Counted from the stretch's first letter, positions 7,531-15,224 are shown. The stretch is 21,863 nt of DNA from JAWHQP01 sp032586195 (GCA_032586195.1 JAWHQP010000019.1:1-21863); one strand, 5' to 3'. Numbers and translations: made by a program. The notes: generated from the sequence alone by a model not told the origin.

Positions 7531-7558
7531 ATTATAGGGATATTTCCTCTCATGGCAA
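7531..7558 (-). promoter_or_regulatory. tRNA-Thr promoter
   Basis: On the minus strand, -35 TTGCCA (7553-7558, five of six) is 16 bases from a perfect -10 TATAAT (7531-7536), 19 bases before the tRNA 5' end. The core shares GCTTGC and ATCCCTATAAT with the promoter at the left edge of the window. Confidence 0.8.
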
Positions 7559-7650
7559 GCGTCTTTGCGTCATTTTTACTTTCCAACATATAATTTAACG
7601 ACAATTATTTAATATAATCATCAATAAAAAAACACAACGAGGTATTCACA

Positions 7651-8511
7651 ATGAAAAACGTTCTATCCATTCAATCTCACGTCGTTTTTGGTTATGCGGG
7701 TAACAAATCGGCCACTTTCCCGATGCAGCTGATGGGTGTGGATGTGTGGGCATTAAACACGGTGCAATTTTCTAACCATACTCAATACGGCAAATGGACG
7801 GGCATGGTGATCCCGAAAGAACAAATCGGCGAAATCGTGCGTGGAATTGACGAGATCGACAGTCTGCAATATTGTGATGCGGTCGTATCGGGTTATATCG
7901 GTTCCGCCGAGCAGGTAAATGAAATTATCAAAGCCTTTCAATTAGTGAAATCCCGCAATCCGAACGCGATTTATCTGTGCGATCCGGTAATGGGCCACCC
8001 GGATAAAGGTTGTATTGTGGCCGACGGGGTGAAAGAAGGGTTAATCAGCCACGCCTTTGCCCATGCCGACATTGTGACGCCGAATCTGATTGAACTGCGT
8101 GAACTTAGCGGCTTAAGCGTAGAAAACTTTGATCAGGCCATTGCCGCGGTTAAGGTATTATTGACCAAGGGGCCGAAAAAAGTACTGGTCAAACATCTAA
8201 GCAAAGTAGGCAAGGATAGCAGTAAATTTGAAATGCTGTTAGCCACCCAAGACGGCATCTGGCATCTCATCCGCCCGCTTTATCCGTTCGACAGAGAACC
8301 TGTAGGCGTGGGCGATTTAACCGCGGGTTTGTTCCTCGCCAATCTGTTAAACGGCAAATCCGATCTCGAAGCATTTGAACACACCGCCAACGCCGTTAAT
8401 GATGTGATGCACACCACATATCAAAATAAAACATACGAACTGGCGATTATTGCCGCACGGGATTTAATCGTAAAACCGGCCTCCGATTTTAAAGCGGTTA
8501 AGATTGGTTAA
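7651..8511 (+). CDS. pdxY: Pyridoxal kinase PdxY
   Basis: PdxY phosphorylates pyridoxal to pyridoxal 5'-phosphate in the B6 salvage route. The 286-residue ribokinase-fold protein matches E. coli PdxY (287). It opens with NVLSIQSHVVFGYAGN, has the TVQFSNHTQYGKWTG segment that distinguishes PdxY/PdxK from other kinases, DPVMGHPDKGC with Cys121, and the ATP/anion-hole motif GVGDLTAG (219-226) with catalytic Asp222. GAGG precedes the ATG. A TATAAT at 7613-7618 is a candidate -10, but no good -35 accompanies it. A hairpin follows the gene just before tilS. Confidence 0.97.
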   Translation: MKNVLSIQSHVVFGYAGNKSATFPMQLMGVDVWALNTVQFSNHTQYGKWTGMVIPKEQIGEIVRGIDEIDSLQYCDAVVSGYIGSAEQVNEIIKAFQLVKSRNPNAIYLCDPVMGHPDKGCIVADGVKEGLISHAFAHADIVTPNLIELRELSGLSVENFDQAIAAVKVLLTKGPKKVLVKHLSKVGKDSSKFEMLLATQDGIWHLIRPLYPFDREPVGVGDLTAGLFLANLLNGKSDLEAFEHTANAVNDVMHTTYQNKTYELAIIAARDLIVKPASDFKAVKIG

Positions 8512-8540
8512 TGCGATGGCCCAACGAGGTCGAATCGCCT

Positions 8541-8570
8541 TTCCCCTGACATTTGTCAGGGGGATCTTTA
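8541..8570 (+). terminator. Hairpin between pdxY and tilS
   Basis: CCCCTGAC (8543-8550) and GTCAGGGG (8555-8562) form a perfect stem around ATTT, extendable by two pairs (one G-U), followed by TCTTTAT. It looks like a terminator for pdxY. It ends only about 19 bases before the tilS ATG and holds the only G-rich stretch upstream of that gene, so it could also limit tilS expression. Confidence 0.55.
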
Positions 8571-8582
8571 TCAATAAAAACC

Positions 8583-9881
8583 ATGACTGATTTATTCCGA
8601 CGCTTTCAACAGCGAATTCATCATCAGAAACTCCTCATCGCCTTTAGCGGCGGACTGGATTCCACCGCCTTGCTCTCACTCTGTGTAAAACTGCGGAAAA
8701 TCACACCGCACTTGCAGCTGCGAGCCATTCATATTCATCATGGGATCAGTCCCAACGCGGATGTCTGGACAGCACATTGTAAACAATACTGCGCCACACT
8801 TAACGTACCGCTCATTGTCGAGCGAGTGCGAATAGAAGACAAAACCAACGGTATTGAAGCGGGAGCGAGAGCGGCCCGTTATGCCGCTATCGGCAAACAT
8901 CGGCATGCCGATGAAATCGTGGTCACCGCTCATCATCTTAATGATCAGGCGGAAACCTTCCTGCTCGCACTCAAACGCGGCAGTGGTGTACAGGGTCTAA
9001 GCGCCATGCAACGCCAAAGCGCGGTGCTGAATTTGCCGGTTTTGCGACCGCTGCTTGATTTTTCCCGGGCGGAATTAGAACAATATGTCAGGGACGAGCG
9101 GCTCAACTGGATTGAGGATGAAAGCAACGCCGACAATACCTACGATCGCAATTTTCTGCGTAACGAAATCCTGCCGCTTATCCGTCGGCGCTGGGCTTTT
9201 TTTGATACCGCCGTTGCCCGTTCCGCTCAGCACTGTTTTGAACAGCAGCAGCTGATTAACGAATTACTGAAGGAAGAATTCCAACAAAACTACCAAATTC
9301 AGCACCGCACTTTTGCCGTTGACGGACTGAAATCTGCTTCCGTGAATAAACAAAAAGCCTTGCTGCGGATGTGGCTACAGGCGAATCGGATTGAAATGCC
9401 GAGCCAGACACAGCTAGAACAGCTGATTCAAGATGTGATTCAAGCCGCACCCGATCGCAACCCGCAATTCAAATTGGGCCGGCATATCGTCCGTCGTTAC
9501 CGGCAACATCTCTATCTCACGCCCGAGCTGAACGATGTGAGCAGAGTACGGCTACCTTTAATCCCGGGTGATATCCTGCACCTGCCTGACTCTCTCGGGC
9601 AGTTGGAACTGGTGAAAACAGATTCGGGTTTTGAAGCAATCTGGCAGACGGACGATCACCGCTACCGCAGCCGCTTACTTCCGACCAAACAGCCTATCAG
9701 CGTGCGTTTCGGCTATTCGGGAACGGTGAAATTACATCGTAACAGCGTCAATCAGGATATCAAGAAAGTATGGCAGCAACTCGCCGTACCGCCATGGCTG
9801 CGCCGCCGCGTTCCGCTGATTTTTTATGGTGAACGCCTACAAAGCGCGGTGGGATTTTTTGAAGTTTTTCACGGGCCGTAA
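8583..9881 (+). CDS. tilS: tRNA(Ile)-lysidine synthase TilS
   Basis: TilS converts C34 of the CAU-anticodon tRNA-Ile to lysidine with ATP and lysine, changing it from AUG to AUA decoding; it is normally essential. The 432-residue product equals the E. coli length. It shows the PP-loop SGGLDS (22-27), HIHHGIS, GARAARYA, TAHHLNDQAETFLL and EDESNADNTYDRNFLRNEI in the N-terminal ATPase domain, then the substrate-binding and C-terminal domains. The ATG at 8583 was chosen because the product then begins a few residues before the motif, as in the family. A TTG at 8553 is in frame but would start inside a hairpin. Neither has a well-placed ribosome site. Two USS and two degenerate USS lie within. Confidence 0.95.
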   Translation: MTDLFRRFQQRIHHQKLLIAFSGGLDSTALLSLCVKLRKITPHLQLRAIHIHHGISPNADVWTAHCKQYCATLNVPLIVERVRIEDKTNGIEAGARAARYAAIGKHRHADEIVVTAHHLNDQAETFLLALKRGSGVQGLSAMQRQSAVLNLPVLRPLLDFSRAELEQYVRDERLNWIEDESNADNTYDRNFLRNEILPLIRRRWAFFDTAVARSAQHCFEQQQLINELLKEEFQQNYQIQHRTFAVDGLKSASVNKQKALLRMWLQANRIEMPSQTQLEQLIQDVIQAAPDRNPQFKLGRHIVRRYRQHLYLTPELNDVSRVRLPLIPGDILHLPDSLGQLELVKTDSGFEAIWQTDDHRYRSRLLPTKQPISVRFGYSGTVKLHRNSVNQDIKKVWQQLAVPPWLRRRVPLIFYGERLQSAVGFFEVFHGP

Positions 9882-9882
9882 A

Positions 9883-9912
9883 AAAACCGCTTCGATTACT
9901 CAAAGCGGTTTT
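9883..9912. terminator. Bidirectional terminator between tilS and the lipoprotein gene
   Basis: Ten-base arms AAAACCGCTT (9883-9892) and AAGCGGTTTT (9903-9912) are perfectly complementary around a 10-base loop. T-rich sequence follows on both strands, longest on the minus strand. It serves both convergent genes. Confidence 0.82.
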
Positions 9913-9926
9913 GTTGCTCGATCCGA

Positions 9927-10469
9927 TTATTTGGCAGGCTGCTGTTCCTGAGCCGGAGCCGGTGTGGCTTCAGGCTTAGCCGGAGCGGCTTCAGCAGGTT
10001 TTTTCTCGCCGTATTTCGATTCTAATTCGGCTTGTAATTTCATTAATGCCTGAACATCGGCATTTAATGTGTCTGTTTTTGTTTTTAACGCGTTTACTGC
10101 GGCTTCCGTACGTTCGGTACCGCCTAATTGTAGATTCAGGCTGTCAATAACAACATCCCGTGATTCCAAGTACACCGCCTTAATTTTCTCTTTTAACGGT
10201 TTTACTTCTTTGCTGCTTACATCAACTTTATCCAAGCTGTCAATCACAGATTGAACCTGTGTTTTATATTTGTCTAACACGGGTTCCAAATCTTTTGCCT
10301 CTTTCACCGTGCTAAGTGACTGTTGCAAATCGACTTGAATCTGCTGCTGTGCCGCAGCATTATCTTTATCCCATGCCTGTAGTTTTTTGAAATCTGCCGA
10401 TGGATCGGAACATGCGGCCAAAGTAAACGCTAATAGTGCTGCCGCACTTAATTTTGCTAAAAGTTTCAT
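9927..10469 (-). CDS. Putative outer-membrane lipoprotein of unknown function (paralogue A)
   Basis: A 180-residue protein with a classic lipoprotein signal: basic start, hydrophobic run, lipobox LAAC with Cys20. Residue +2 is Ser, which predicts outer-membrane rather than inner-membrane sorting. After the conserved ADFKKLQAW (25-33) the chain is heptad-like and highly charged (about 40-155), suggesting a helical coiled coil. The last 30 residues are low-complexity Pro/Ala/Glu/Lys. I do not recognise a named family. A related gene lies at the right edge of the window. AAGGA precedes the ATG. It starts 35 bases after the ghxP stop on the same strand, so the two are probably co-transcribed. A terminator follows. 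Confidence 0.85.
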   Translation of the reverse strand: MKLLAKLSAAALLAFTLAACSDPSADFKKLQAWDKDNAAAQQQIQVDLQQSLSTVKEAKDLEPVLDKYKTQVQSVIDSLDKVDVSSKEVKPLKEKIKAVYLESRDVVIDSLNLQLGGTERTEAAVNALKTKTDTLNADVQALMKLQAELESKYGEKKPAEAAPAKPEATPAPAQEQQPAK

Positions 10470-10504
10470 TTTTTATCCTTAATCTAATCTGATAAGAGTT
10501 AAAC

Positions 10505-11818
10505 TTAAATTGCCCAACCGAATGCGTAGAATGCAACTAATGCGATCGCAATAATGACAGTTCCTGCATTGAGTTTCTTCGCTTCACCGGATACAACACG
10601 ACCGATGACCAGTGCGGCGAATCCGAGCATTATACCAGTAACGATGTTGGCTGTTAATACAATAAATACCGCACAGATCAGACCTGACATAGCGCCGACG
10701 AAATCAGCAAAATCTAATTTGCTGACATTGCTCAGCATTAACAGCCCCACATACATTAACGCAGGCGCCGTGGCATAACCCGGCACTAAGGTTGCAAGCG
10801 GCTGAAAGAATAACATTAATAGGAACAGTACACCAACAACAATTGCGGTAATTCCCGTTTTACCGCCCGCCGCAGTACCGGCGGCAGATTCAATATAAAC
10901 GGCGGCGGGAGCGGTACCGAGGATGCCGGAGAATAAGCTGCTCACGGAATCTGAAGTCAGCGCTTTGCCGCCGTTGATAATTTGTCCGTCTTTATCCAGT
11001 AACTCTGCCTGACCGGCTACGGCACGAATGGTGCCTGTGGCGTCAAACACAGCCGTCATCACCAACGCGAACACCACCGGCAAAATAGCCGGCTGTAATG
11101 CGCCGACCAAATCAAGCTGCAAAAAGAGGGATTGTTCGCCGAAGGTCGGCAGACGGAAAATGCTACCGTTGAACGTTACCGCCGGATCAAAGATTAAACC
11201 CACGACGGTGATCGCAATAATCACCCATAAAATAGCCCCTTTCACCTTTAATTTTTCTAAGCCGATAATGCAGGCTAAACCGATTAAGGACATCATTACG
11301 GGAAAGGAAGTAAAATTCCCCATTTTTACCACCGAGCCTTGCGGATTGGCCTCAACCAAGCCAACGCCGCTGGAGGCGATCAATAACAGGAAAAGACCGA
11401 TCCCGATACCCGCGCCGACGGCAATGCTTTCGGGCAAGTTGCGCAAAATCCATGCCCGAATGCCCGTAGCTGAAATTAAGGTGAACACGATCCCCATTAA
11501 AAATACCGCACCCAGGGCAACGGGAATGCTCACTTTCTGACCGAGTACCAGGCTGAAAGCGGTAAATGCGGTGAGAGAAATGGCGCAGCCGATCGCCATC
11601 GGCGCATTCGCCCACAGACCGATGAGAATCGAGCCTAATCCCGTCACCAGACAGGTGGCGATAAACACGCTTTCCGCCGGAAAGCCTGCTGTTCCCAGCA
11701 TATTCGGCACCACAATAACGGAATATACCATGGCGAGAAAGGTGGTTAACCCCGCCACGATTTCCTGACGAACATTCGAGCCGCGGGCTGAAAGTTCAAA
11801 ATGTTTTGCTAAAGACAT
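10505..11818 (-). CDS. ghxP: NCS2-family guanine/hypoxanthine permease (GhxP/GhxQ type)
   Basis: An inner-membrane proton symporter of the AzgA-like branch of NCS2, 437 residues with about 12-14 hydrophobic segments. From the start, SARGSNVRQEIVAGLTTFL and AISLTAFTAFSLVLG match E. coli GhxP/GhxQ (guanine and hypoxanthine), while adenine carriers AdeP/AdeQ read differently here (GLNAFFAF). Also present are LMTAVFDATGTIRAVAGQA, TDSVSSLFSG and AAVYIESAAGTAAGGKTG, which carry family substrate-site residues. AAGGAA precedes the ATG. The promoter is overlapped by a PurR-like operator. Substrate assignment is from remembered similarity, so xanthine or broader purine use cannot be excluded. The neighbouring downstream gene encodes a lipoprotein. 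Confidence 0.92.
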   Translation of the reverse strand: MSLAKHFELSARGSNVRQEIVAGLTTFLAMVYSVIVVPNMLGTAGFPAESVFIATCLVTGLGSILIGLWANAPMAIGCAISLTAFTAFSLVLGQKVSIPVALGAVFLMGIVFTLISATGIRAWILRNLPESIAVGAGIGIGLFLLLIASSGVGLVEANPQGSVVKMGNFTSFPVMMSLIGLACIIGLEKLKVKGAILWVIIAITVVGLIFDPAVTFNGSIFRLPTFGEQSLFLQLDLVGALQPAILPVVFALVMTAVFDATGTIRAVAGQAELLDKDGQIINGGKALTSDSVSSLFSGILGTAPAAVYIESAAGTAAGGKTGITAIVVGVLFLLMLFFQPLATLVPGYATAPALMYVGLLMLSNVSKLDFADFVGAMSGLICAVFIVLTANIVTGIMLGFAALVIGRVVSGEAKKLNAGTVIIAIALVAFYAFGWAI

Positions 11819-11848
11819 AATATTTTCCTTAATTAAAAAATGCTGGCT

Positions 11849-11876
11849 ATTTTACTGAAAAATGCAAAATAGTAAA
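11849..11876 (-). promoter_or_regulatory. ghxP promoter
   Basis: On the minus strand, -35 TTTACT (11871-11876, four of six) and -10 TAAAAT (11849-11854, five of six) are separated by 16 bases. The -35 lies inside the PurR-like site at 11870-11885, the same arrangement as at guaB. Confidence 0.5.
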
Positions 11877-11885
11877 CGATTGCTA
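11870..11885 (-). promoter_or_regulatory. Putative PurR operator upstream of ghxP
   Basis: On the minus strand the 16-mer TAGCAATCGTTTACTA matches ANGCAANCGNTTNCNT at 9 of 11 fixed positions; only the outermost bases differ. It is nearly palindromic about the central CG. Its position over the -35 of a purine permease gene supports purine repression. By-eye call. Confidence 0.5.
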
Positions 11886-12018
11886 TTAGAATAATGCCTA
11901 CAATAACTTAATTTATGCACAATATTTTGTAAAACCGTACCTTTTTCGTTCAACTCGTAAAAAAATCGGTTTTATAACACCGCACTTTTTAGCCCTTTTC
12001 CTCTATCGGCAAACGATC

Positions 12019-12024
12019 TATACT
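12019..12024 (+). promoter_or_regulatory. Candidate galE -10 element
   Basis: TATACT (five of six) sits 37 bases before the galE ATG. The sequence 17 bases upstream (TTTTCC) is a poor -35. A USS at 11979-11987 lies just upstream. Weak call. Confidence 0.35.
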
Positions 12025-12060
12025 AACGACTATTTTATTTTTCAATAAAAGGGAGCAGCT

Positions 12061-13077
12061 ATGGCAATCTTAGTAACAGGCGGTGCGGGTTATATCGGCA
12101 CGCATACGGTGGTTGAATTATTAAATAACAATCAAGAAGTGGTAGTGCTGGACAATTTGCACAATGCCAGCGAAATTTCCTTACAGCGGGTGAAACAAAT
12201 CACGGGCAAAGAGCTCACCTTTTATCGGGGCGACGTACTGGATCGGGCGATACTGCGCAAAATTTTTGCCGCTCACAAAATTGAATCCGTTATTCATTTT
12301 GCGGGCCTGAAAGCCGTAGGCGAAAGCGTACAAAAGCCGCTATTCTATTACGAGAACAATGTAGGCGGCTCCATTACCTTAGTGGAAGAAATGCTTAAGG
12401 CCGGTGTAAACACTATCGTGTTCAGCTCAACCGCAACGGTGTACGGCATTCCGGAAGCAGTGCCTGTAACGGAAGAAAGCAAAACGGGCGCAACCACCAG
12501 CCCTTATGCCACGTCCAAATATATGGTGGAATGTATCTTACGTGACACGGTAAAAGCCAACCCTCGGTTCAGCGCCATCGTGTTGCGTTACTTTAACCCT
12601 GTGGGCGCGCATGAAAGCGGTTTGATCGGCGAAGATCCGAACGGCATTCCGAATAATTTAATGCCGTTTATCAGCCAGGTGGCAGTGGGCAAATTGCCGC
12701 AGCTTTCCGTTTTCGGCGATGACTATGCCACTCATGACGGTACCGGGGTACGCGATTATATCCACGTGGTGGATTTGGCTATCGGTCATATCAAAGCCCT
12801 TGCCAAACATCAAGGCGAGGCCGGTCTGCACACCTACAACTTAGGTACCGGTATCGGTTATTCCGTACTGGATATGGTAAAAGCCTTTGAAAAAGTGAAC
12901 AATATAAAAGTACCGTACAAAGTGGTAGAACGTCGTGCCGGTGATATCGATTCTTACTACTCTAATCCGCAAAAAGCCGCCGATGTGCTCGGCTGGAAAG
13001 CCGAACGCGGTTTGGAGGAAATGATGCGTGACACATGGAACTGGCAGAAAAATAATCCTCAAGGTTATAAGGGTTAA
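12061..13077 (+). CDS. galE: UDP-glucose 4-epimerase GalE
   Basis: GalE interconverts UDP-glucose and UDP-galactose with bound NAD+, feeding galactose into Leloir metabolism and lipooligosaccharide. The 338-residue product equals E. coli in length. The Rossmann motif GGAGYIGTH is at 7-15, then DNL, FAGLKAVGESVQKPL, the catalytic Tyr149-x3-Lys153, and RYFNPVGAH, IPNNLMP and GTGVRDYIHV for nucleotide-sugar binding. Position 124, Ser in E. coli, is Thr here, a conservative change. GGGAG precedes the ATG. ampG and adk follow on the same strand, but a hairpin stands between galE and ampG. Confidence 0.97.
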   Translation: MAILVTGGAGYIGTHTVVELLNNNQEVVVLDNLHNASEISLQRVKQITGKELTFYRGDVLDRAILRKIFAAHKIESVIHFAGLKAVGESVQKPLFYYENNVGGSITLVEEMLKAGVNTIVFSSTATVYGIPEAVPVTEESKTGATTSPYATSKYMVECILRDTVKANPRFSAIVLRYFNPVGAHESGLIGEDPNGIPNNLMPFISQVAVGKLPQLSVFGDDYATHDGTGVRDYIHVVDLAIGHIKALAKHQGEAGLHTYNLGTGIGYSVLDMVKAFEKVNNIKVPYKVVERRAGDIDSYYSNPQKAADVLGWKAERGLEEMMRDTWNWQKNNPQGYKG

Positions 13078-13088
13078 CCGTGTTGCAG

Positions 13089-13115
13089 GGGCGTATTGCA
13101 TGCGCCCTATTTCTT
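13089..13115 (+). terminator. Terminator-like hairpin after galE
   Basis: GGGCGTA (13089-13095) pairs with TGCGCCC (13101-13107) with one G-U around a five-base loop; TATTTCTT follows. Likely ends galE transcription, at least in part, before ampG. Confidence 0.5.
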
Positions 13116-13146
13116 CACTCTATATCAATAATGCCCGCTTTAAAAC

Positions 13147-14421
13147 ATGTCTGAACAGCCTTCTTTATCGTCGCAAATTTTCAGCCGTAATATGCTGATT
13201 TGTATTTTTACCGGTTTTAGTTCCGGTTTGCCTTTATTTGTGCTGACGCAAATGCTGCCCGTATGGTTATCGGATAACGGGGTGGATATAAAAACCATCG
13301 GGGCTTTTACCCTGGTTACCCTGCCCTATGCCTTGAAATTCTGTTGGGCTCCGCTGCTTGACCGTTATTTCCCGCGCTTTTTGGGCCGGCGCCGCAGTTG
13401 GATTCTCATCTCTCAGCTGATTATCGTGCTTTTTCTGTGCTGGCTCGGCTTACTCGATCCCAATACGCAAATGTGGTTGTGTGCGGCACTGGCCGGCATG
13501 GTGGGGTTCTTTTCCGCCACGCAGGATATTGTGTTGGATGCTTATCGGCGTGAAATTCTAACCGATTCCGAACTGGGTCTGGGCAATACTATCCATATTA
13601 ACGCCTATCGCGTAGCGGGCCTGGTCGGCGGCGGTCTGTCCATTTACCTTGCGGCTTTTTATCCGTGGAAAACAGTGTTTTTCATCACCGCACTTTTTAT
13701 GCTGTTCGGTATATTTATGGTTCTGTTCGTGGCGCGCGAGGCACAAATTGCCGTACCGCAAGATCAGCGGCAGCCGTTTTATTTGGCATTCTGGATTCCG
13801 TTGCAAGAATTCCTGCGGCGCAAAGGCGGCTGGCAAGCACTCGGATTCATCGCTTTCCTTTTTCTGTATAAATTCGGCGATTCCATGGCAACGGCATTAC
13901 AGACTAAATTTATCCTCGATATGGGTTACAGCAAAGAAAACATCGCGGCGGTGGTGAAGCTCACTTCCCTATGGGCAAGCATTATCGCGGGTATTCTCGG
14001 CGGTATCGCCATGCTGCGGCTCGGCATTAATCGCGCTTTATGGATTTTCGGATTGGTGCAGCTGGTAACGATCGGCGGTTTTATCTGGTTGGCAAGCTTC
14101 GGCAGATTCGAGGCCATCGGCGGCGGCGAACTGATTAAACTCGGTCTGGTAATCTGCGGCGAGTACATTGGCGTCGGACTGGGCACCGCCGCGTTCGTGG
14201 CATTTATGGCGCGGGAAACCAACCCGCTTTATACCGCCACGCAACTCGCCCTGTTCACCAGCCTTTCCGCGTTGCCGAGCAAAGGCTTAGGGGCCTTATC
14301 CGGCTATATGGTCAGCCAAGTCGGTTACTATTATTTTTTCTGGCTCTGTCTGTTCGCAGCCGTTCCGGGCATGATTTGCCTAATTTGGATCGCGCCTTGG
14401 CGGGAAACAGCTAAAAATTAA
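13147..14421 (+). CDS. ampG: Muropeptide permease AmpG (MFS)
   Basis: A 424-residue inner-membrane transporter of the major facilitator superfamily. AmpG imports GlcNAc-anhydro-muropeptides released from the cell wall for recycling. It resembles E. coli AmpG throughout the first 12 membrane segments: GFSSGLPLFVLTQMLPVWL, the loop LLDRYFPRFLGRRRSW with the MFS basic motif, ATQDIVLDAYRREIL, FLYKFGDSMATAL and GVGLGTAAFVAFM. It lacks the two extra C-terminal segments of the 491-residue E. coli protein. No clear ribosome site precedes the ATG at 13147; the next in-frame ATG is well inside. The order galE-ampG-adk is familiar from H. influenzae. A USS lies at 13687-13695. Confidence 0.9.
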   Translation: MSEQPSLSSQIFSRNMLICIFTGFSSGLPLFVLTQMLPVWLSDNGVDIKTIGAFTLVTLPYALKFCWAPLLDRYFPRFLGRRRSWILISQLIIVLFLCWLGLLDPNTQMWLCAALAGMVGFFSATQDIVLDAYRREILTDSELGLGNTIHINAYRVAGLVGGGLSIYLAAFYPWKTVFFITALFMLFGIFMVLFVAREAQIAVPQDQRQPFYLAFWIPLQEFLRRKGGWQALGFIAFLFLYKFGDSMATALQTKFILDMGYSKENIAAVVKLTSLWASIIAGILGGIAMLRLGINRALWIFGLVQLVTIGGFIWLASFGRFEAIGGGELIKLGLVICGEYIGVGLGTAAFVAFMARETNPLYTATQLALFTSLSALPSKGLGALSGYMVSQVGYYYFFWLCLFAAVPGMICLIWIAPWRETAKN

Positions 14422-14422
14422 T

Positions 14423-14478
14423 CATACTCTGTCATAACCTATTGATAGAACTTGAGTTTATCCGTTAATCAGAGTATG
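14423..14478. repeat. Inverted repeat upstream of adk
   Basis: CATACTCTG (14423-14431) and CAGAGTATG (14470-14478) are perfect 9-base inverted arms 38 bases apart. The right arm overlaps the -10 of the adk promoter. It could be a looping operator or an mRNA stem at the end of ampG; the sequence does not decide. Confidence 0.5.
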
Positions 14479-14480
14479 GT
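14452..14480 (+). promoter_or_regulatory. adk promoter
   Basis: TTGAGT (14452-14457) and TATGGT (14475-14480), each four of six, are separated by 17 bases and lie 31 bases before the adk ATG. The spacing is ideal but both boxes are imperfect. Confidence 0.45.
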
Positions 14481-14511
14481 TACAAACACTATTTATTAAT
14501 ATGAGGTTAAC

Positions 14512-15156
14512 ATGAAAATCATTCTGTTAGGTGCTCCGGGTGCGGGCAAAGGTACACAGGCTCAATTCATTATGAATAAGTTTGCCATCCCACAAATTTC
14601 TACCGGTGATATGCTGCGCGCGGCAATCAAAGCGGGTTCGGAATTAGGGAAACAAGCCAAAACCTTAATGGACGCGGGGAAATTAGTGCCGGACGATTTA
14701 ATCATTGCCTTGGTCAAAGACCGCGTAGCTCAGCCGGATTGCGCCAAAGGTTTCCTGTTGGACGGTTTCCCGCGCACTATTCCACAAGCGGACGCATTAA
14801 AAGCGGCCGGCATCAGCATTGATTATGTGTTGGAGTTCGATGTGCCGGATGACGTGATCGTAGAACGCATGAGCGGTCGTCGAGTGCACCAGGCTTCAGG
14901 TCGTTCTTACCATGTGATTTACAACCCGCCGAAAGTGGAAGGCAAAGATGATGTTACAGGCGAAGATTTAATTATTCGTGCTGATGACAAACCCGAAACC
15001 GTATTGGATCGCTTGAAAGTCTATCACACCACTACCCGTCCGTTGGTAGATTATTATCAGGCGGAAGCGAAAGCGGGCAACACAAAATATTTCCGTTTGG
15101 ACGGCACACAGAAAGTTGAAGAAATAAGCCGGGAATTGAATAAGATTCTGGCATAA
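14512..15156 (+). CDS. adk: Adenylate kinase Adk
   Basis: Adk catalyses ATP + AMP to 2 ADP and is essential for adenylate balance. The 214-residue product is the long form, as in E. coli. The P-loop GAPGAGKGT is at 7-15, STGDMLRAA forms the AMP-binding region, LDGFPRT the core, and the LID runs from GRRVHQASGRSYHVIYNPPK to VTGEDLIIRADD; it has no zinc cysteines, as in enteric enzymes. A GAGG ribosome site precedes the ATG. It lies 90 bases after ampG with its own candidate promoter. A hairpin follows, shared with convergent recR. Confidence 0.98.
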   Translation: MKIILLGAPGAGKGTQAQFIMNKFAIPQISTGDMLRAAIKAGSELGKQAKTLMDAGKLVPDDLIIALVKDRVAQPDCAKGFLLDGFPRTIPQADALKAAGISIDYVLEFDVPDDVIVERMSGRRVHQASGRSYHVIYNPPKVEGKDDVTGEDLIIRADDKPETVLDRLKVYHTTTRPLVDYYQAEAKAGNTKYFRLDGTQKVEEISRELNKILA

Positions 15157-15170
15157 TTCTAAATACCTGC

Positions 15171-15195
15171 GAATCCCCCTTTCAAGGGGGGATTC
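15171..15195. terminator. Hairpin between convergent adk and recR
   Basis: GAATCCCCC (15171-15179) and GGGGGATTC (15187-15195) are perfectly complementary around a seven-base loop. No T run follows closely on either strand, so factor-independent termination is uncertain; it may simply protect 3' ends. A USS (15214-15222) lies beyond. Confidence 0.45.
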
Positions 15196-15224
15196 AAAAC
15201 TCAGAAAAACAGCACCGCACTTTT

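Noticed and set aside
11028..11540. Plus-strand open frame of 170 codons opposite ghxP
   Set aside because: Shadow of a membrane-protein gene; composition rich in Pro, Thr and Lys reflects the reverse complement of hydrophobic codons.
12007..12022. GGCAAACGAT near the galE start as a third PurR-like or GalR-like operator
   Set aside because: Only the left half matches (7 of 11 fixed positions) and the right half is degraded; it is probably chance.
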